DNA from: Micromonospora sp. BL4
GTDB taxonomy: Bacteria > Actinomycetota > Actinomycetes > Mycobacteriales > Micromonosporaceae
Reading direction: 5' to 3'
NCBI RefSeq assembly: GCF_003667505.1
Contig: NZ_RCVJ01000142.1
Location: 1 to 44,089 of the forward strand
DNA length: 44,089 nucleotides
Shown here: one piece after another, positions 41,165 through 44,089 of the stretch
Layout of the letters: each line of letters starts with the position of its first letter
Numbering within the stretch: position 1 is the first letter of the stretch
Program-made: the position numbers and the translations under genes
The notes under the pieces: model-generated
Databases searched by the model: none
What the model was told of the DNA's origin: nothing
What the model saw: the letters and a program-made list of their open reading frames with translations, nothing else

Positions 41165-41872
41165 TCAGCCGCGCAGCGCGTCCCGCACCGCCGGATTCTC
41201 GGACGAGCGGACCGCGGGCGGACGACCCAGGACCGCGTCCCAGGCCGCCTTCCCGCTGGCGAAGTAGTCCCGGACCGACTTCTCGACCAGCAACGCAGGG
41301 CCACAACCAGTGCAGCGGGCGGTGACTCCGTCGACATCCAGGCCGAGATGTCGGCACAGCGTCACGGCGCGGGACACGTGGTAGGACTGGGTCACGATCA
41401 GGGCCCGTTCGATCCCGTACACCTCGCGCGCCCGCGCACAACTGTCGTAGGTGTCCAGGCCGTGCGGGTCGGCCACCACGCGACGCGGATCGACACCGAG
41501 GTCGGTCAGGTACGACGTCATCACCGCCGGCTCGTCACCCGACGTGCCACCGCCGTCACCCGACACCAGGACCACCCGGGCCCGCCCGCTGTTCACCAAC
41601 TCGGCGGCGGTCTCCAGGCGGCCGGCCAGCCGCTCCCCGGGTCGACGTCGATCAGCAGCCACGGCGGTGCCGAGGACGATCACGACGTCGACGGCCGGCG
41701 CGTCGGCCTCGGCGTGGACGTGGCCGCGAGCGGAGATCGTCGTCCACAGCCACGGAAGGCTGGCGACAAGCAGCGCGACGGCCAGGCCCAGAGCGGCTGC
41801 CCGGGTCCGGCGCCGCCGCCACCACCTCGCCCGGCTCGGCGGGTCGGTCACCGAGGGTCCGGCGGTTGTCAC
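41165..41872 (-). CDS. SanA/YdcF-like DUF218 membrane protein
   Basis: This protein has 235 residues. A basic start (RARWWRRRRTRAAALG) leads into one transmembrane helix (about 27-48). The DUF218 domain follows: VDVVIVLGTAVAADRRRPG, RLAGRLETAAELVNSG, VVLVSGDGGG, DPHGLDTYDSCARAREVYG, and ALIVTQSYHVSRAVTLCRHLGL. SanA relatives affect envelope barrier function and vancomycin sensitivity; the enzymatic role is unsettled. Four C-terminal Cys are unusual (LCRHLGL, RCTGCG). GTG start without a clear ribosome site; it is the first start in frame before the helix. It lies 31 bp after pknB in the same direction, so it may be co-transcribed. Confidence 0.85.
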   Translation of the reverse strand: MTTAGPSVTDPPSRARWWRRRRTRAAALGLAVALLVASLPWLWTTISARGHVHAEADAPAVDVVIVLGTAVAADRRRPGERLAGRLETAAELVNSGRARVVLVSGDGGGTSGDEPAVMTSYLTDLGVDPRRVVADPHGLDTYDSCARAREVYGIERALIVTQSYHVSRAVTLCRHLGLDVDGVTARCTGCGPALLVEKSVRDYFASGKAAWDAVLGRPPAVRSSENPAVRDALRG

Positions 41873-41903
41873 GCCGACGGTCCCCGGAACCGAGCCATCG
41901 GGC

Positions 41904-43727
41904 CTAGTCCTCGTTGGGCCGGGTCGGCGGGAGTGGGAACGGCAGCCCGCCGCCGCCTCCGGTGCCGGGGGTTGTCGGCGTGGCGGTCGGCGTCGCCGTG
42001 GGTGTCGCCGTCGCGGTCGGCGTCGGGTCCACCTCCTCGGGCTGACTCACCTTGATGGTCACCCTGGTGCCGCTCGGCTTCTTGTCCTTGGCATTCGGGC
42101 TCTGGTCGGTGACTCTTCCGGCCTCGTCAGCCGGCACCTCCGGCCCCTCCTGCACGTTCACCGTGAAGCCGGCGTTCCGCAGGGTCCGGCTGGCCTCGTC
42201 CTCGCTCAGCCCGACAACGTCCGGCACCTCACGCACGTTGCCCTTGGACACGGTCAGAGTCACCTTCGTGCCCTCAGGGACGCGCTCTCCCTCCGGCGGG
42301 CTGACGCTGAGGACGATGTCCTCGCTCTCCTCGTTGTCAATGGCCTTGATGATGTAGCCGAGCTTCGCGTCTTCCAGCCGGGCGATGGCGCTCTCCTGCT
42401 TGCTGCCCTTGAGCCCAGCCGGGACGGGCACCTCGGGCTTGCCGCCACAGAGCTGAATGGTGACCTGACGCGTCTGCTCCAGCTGGGTCCCCGGCTGCGG
42501 GTTCTGCTGGACCACCGTGTCCTTCTGGCAGTTGCTCTCGAGCACCGGCTCGCCCACCACCGGCTGGAAGCCGGCGTTGGTGATCTCGGCGAACGCGGCG
42601 TCCCGGGTCTTGCCGGTCAGGGTGGGGACCGACTTCAAGTCCTTGTCCGGCTGCTGATTCCAGAGCAGGGCCGCGACCAGGGCGATCACCGCCAGCACGC
42701 CGACCGCGCTGAAGGTCGCGATGAGCCAGGAGGACGCCTTGCGCTGGCGCGGGTCGCCGACCCGGGCCGGGATCTGGCGGGTCTGCGGCCCACCGGCGGC
42801 GGGCGGATAGCCGCCCCCGCCGCCGGCCGGTGCCATCGCCACCGTCTCCGCCTCGCGCATCACCGGGGTGGCCAGCACGGGACGGCCAGCGGCGGCGCGG
42901 AGCAGGTCGGCACGCATCTCGCCGGCGCTCTGGTAGCGGTTGAGCGGGTTCTTGGACAGCGCCTTGAGCACGATCGCGTCGACCGCGGGGTTGACGTCCG
43001 GGTTGATGTCGCTCGGCGTCGGCGGCGTCTCCCGCACGTGCTGGTACGCGACGCTGACCGGGCTGTCGCCGACGAACGGCGGGTGCCCGCAGACCAGTTC
43101 GAAGAGCACGCAGCCGGCCGCGTACACGTCGGAGCGGGCGTCCACGGCCTCACCGCGCGCCTGCTCCGGGGAGAGGTACTGGGCCGTGCCGATCACCGCG
43201 CTGGTCTGCGTCATGGTGGTCGCGCCGCTGGCCAGCGCCCGGGCGATGCCGAAGTCCATCACCTTGACCTGGCCGGTCTGGGTGAGCATGACGTTGCCCG
43301 GCTTGATGTCCCGGTGGATGATGCCGTGCCGGTGGCTGAACTCCAGCGCCGCGCACATGTCGGCGCAGATCTCCAGGGCCCGGCGGGGCTGCAACCGGCC
43401 CTCGGCCCCGAGCACCTCCTTCAGGGTTCGCCCGTTGACGAACTCCATGACGATGAACGGCAGCGTCTCACCGGTCGGCGCGGTCTCCTCGCCGGTGTCG
43501 TAGACCGCCACGATCGCCGGGTGGTTGAGCGAGGCGGCGTTCTGCGCCTCCCGACGGAACCGCATCTGGAACGTGGCGTCCCGGGCGAGATCGGTGCGGA
43601 GCATCTTGATCGCGACGTCACGACCGAGCCGGAGGTCGCGACCGCGGTGCACCTCGGCCATGCCGCCGTAGCCGAGCAGCTCGCCGACCTGGTACCTGCC
43701 ACCGAGCAGGCGGGCCTGCGCTGTCAT
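41904..43727 (-). CDS. pknB: Serine/threonine protein kinase PknB with PASTA domains
   Basis: This membrane kinase senses muropeptides or lipid II and regulates growth and division. It has 607 residues. The kinase domain (about 9-270) has the glycine loop LGYGGMAEVHRG, K41 (VAIKML), HRDIKPGN with catalytic D140, DFGIARALASGATTMTQT (activation loop Thr) and SPEQARGE. The juxtamembrane segment is basic. A helix (about 332-356, LIATFSAVGVLAVIALVAAL) is followed by three PASTA repeats (to ~570) and a Pro/Thr-rich tail ending PPTRPNED. Three repeats is one fewer than in M. tuberculosis. The stop of pknA overlaps this start (ATGA). DUF218 follows downstream. Confidence 0.96.
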   Translation of the reverse strand: MTAQARLLGGRYQVGELLGYGGMAEVHRGRDLRLGRDVAIKMLRTDLARDATFQMRFRREAQNAASLNHPAIVAVYDTGEETAPTGETLPFIVMEFVNGRTLKEVLGAEGRLQPRRALEICADMCAALEFSHRHGIIHRDIKPGNVMLTQTGQVKVMDFGIARALASGATTMTQTSAVIGTAQYLSPEQARGEAVDARSDVYAAGCVLFELVCGHPPFVGDSPVSVAYQHVRETPPTPSDINPDVNPAVDAIVLKALSKNPLNRYQSAGEMRADLLRAAAGRPVLATPVMREAETVAMAPAGGGGGYPPAAGGPQTRQIPARVGDPRQRKASSWLIATFSAVGVLAVIALVAALLWNQQPDKDLKSVPTLTGKTRDAAFAEITNAGFQPVVGEPVLESNCQKDTVVQQNPQPGTQLEQTRQVTIQLCGGKPEVPVPAGLKGSKQESAIARLEDAKLGYIIKAIDNEESEDIVLSVSPPEGERVPEGTKVTLTVSKGNVREVPDVVGLSEDEASRTLRNAGFTVNVQEGPEVPADEAGRVTDQSPNAKDKKPSGTRVTIKVSQPEEVDPTPTATATPTATPTATPTTPGTGGGGGLPFPLPPTRPNED

Positions 43728-44089
43728 CGCGTCTGTCGTCCTTCACTCGTCGTCGTCCCGCCGTCGTCCGGCTGGAGCCGTATCCCAAGACGGTACGACG
43801 TCCGGGTCGCATCGTCGCGTCCGTCGAGCCGCAGCACGTCGGACGTCACGGTGTGTGGAGCCAGCGCACCGGGTTCACCGGCTTGCGACTGCTTCCGCAG
43901 GTTGTAGGAAATCACGCCGGAGCAGAGCAGGACCAGCACGGCCAGCAAGATGGCGAGGAGCACCATTCCGGGCCGGGACCGGCGGGGATCGGGTGACGGC
44001 AGAGCCGGGCCGGCCTGCCGGGCGTACGCCGGCTGATGCTCCTGACGGACGGGTGCCGCCGGCACCGCGGCGGCGCCCCGGGGGTAACC
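43724..44089 (-). CDS. pknA: Probable PknA, C-terminal part (partial)
   Basis: This frame is open to the right edge, so only the 3' end of the gene is present. Visible residues begin GYPRGAA and contain a Pro/Ala-rich juxtamembrane stretch (PAYARQAGPALPSPDPRRS). One transmembrane helix (MVLLAILLAVLVLLCSGVIS) and a ~60-residue extracytoplasmic end follow. There is no kinase motif in this part, so the assignment rests on position (four-base overlap with pknB) and on the matching PknA layout, which has a short external tail without PASTA repeats. A GTG at 44063-44065 could mimic a start, but the upstream frame stays coding-like. Confidence 0.7.
   Translation of the reverse strand, partial: GYPRGAAAVPAAPVRQEHQPAYARQAGPALPSPDPRRSRPGMVLLAILLAVLVLLCSGVISYNLRKQSQAGEPGALAPHTVTSDVLRLDGRDDATRTSYRLGIRLQPDDGGTTTSEGRQTR

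Noticed and set aside
43724..44065. Complete 113-residue membrane protein starting at GTG 44065
   Set aside because: The frame stays open to the window edge with coding-like sequence, and the position next to pknB favours the tail of a larger kinase gene.

Overview
The window is high-GC DNA (about 70% or more, strong G/C at third codon positions) from an actinobacterium, most likely the Micromonospora/Salinispora group. This is inferred from the gene set: an F420-type oxidoreductase, paired DUF6458 proteins, a class E sortase, CrgA, a three-PASTA PknB, and many leaderless promoters. No 16S gene or origin is present. The crgA - DUF881 - srtE - small membrane protein - pabA/trpG - pknB - pknA order at the right end is the block that lies near oriC in many actinobacteria, so the window is probably core, origin-proximal chromosome. 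No insertion sequence, prophage, integrase or CRISPR array was seen.

Layout. The left edge holds the start of a membrane-anchored Pro/Thr-rich protein that runs out of the window, then a branched-chain 2-oxoacid dehydrogenase operon (E1 alpha, E1 beta, E2; no E3), a 45-residue protein behind an iron-box-like promoter, a 938-residue Pro/Trp-rich membrane protein with internal repeats, and a thioredoxin-NHL protein. Next come the pxpBCA 5-oxoprolinase operon (minus strand) divergent from a hemolysin III gene, a SixA-like phosphatase between two DUF6458 genes, a FadE5-like acyl-CoA dehydrogenase, a SpoIIE-type phosphatase and an RlpA-like protein. The 18.7-27.7 kb stretch is a set of mostly single small genes (phosphoribosyltransferase, questin-oxidase-like, ASCH, LLM oxidoreductase, small membrane proteins, an orphan CdiI-type immunity gene, two DHFR/RibD-like proteins, VOC, tRNA-Gly, PPOX, dcd). 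Several of these have TANNNT placed 6-7 bp before the start codon, as in leaderless mRNAs.

27.7-32.3 kb is a wall-remodelling cluster: two RipA-like NlpC/P60 endopeptidases flank a secreted transglycosylase-like/amidase protein. The first endopeptidase has a clear c-di-AMP (ydaO) riboswitch in its leader. The second has a strong promoter and a leader closed by a 9-bp stem. Two CNNM/CorC-type membrane proteins follow, then a large membrane Fe-S oxidoreductase related to M. tuberculosis EtfD, then the crgA-pknA block.

The most interesting regulatory observation links two distant genes. The same 16-bp element, GTTACC-N4-AGTAAC, overlaps the predicted promoters of both the FadE5-like dehydrogenase (16.6 kb) and the EtfD-like Fe-S protein (37.3 kb). 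These are two steps of one electron pathway from acyl-CoA to the quinone pool, so a small shared regulon is likely. No complete undescribed multi-gene system was recognised. The other leads are the small protein with an iron-box-like promoter, the structured leader of the second endopeptidase, four TAF(L/I)P-type motifs in the sortase cytoplasmic tail, and the orphan immunity gene.
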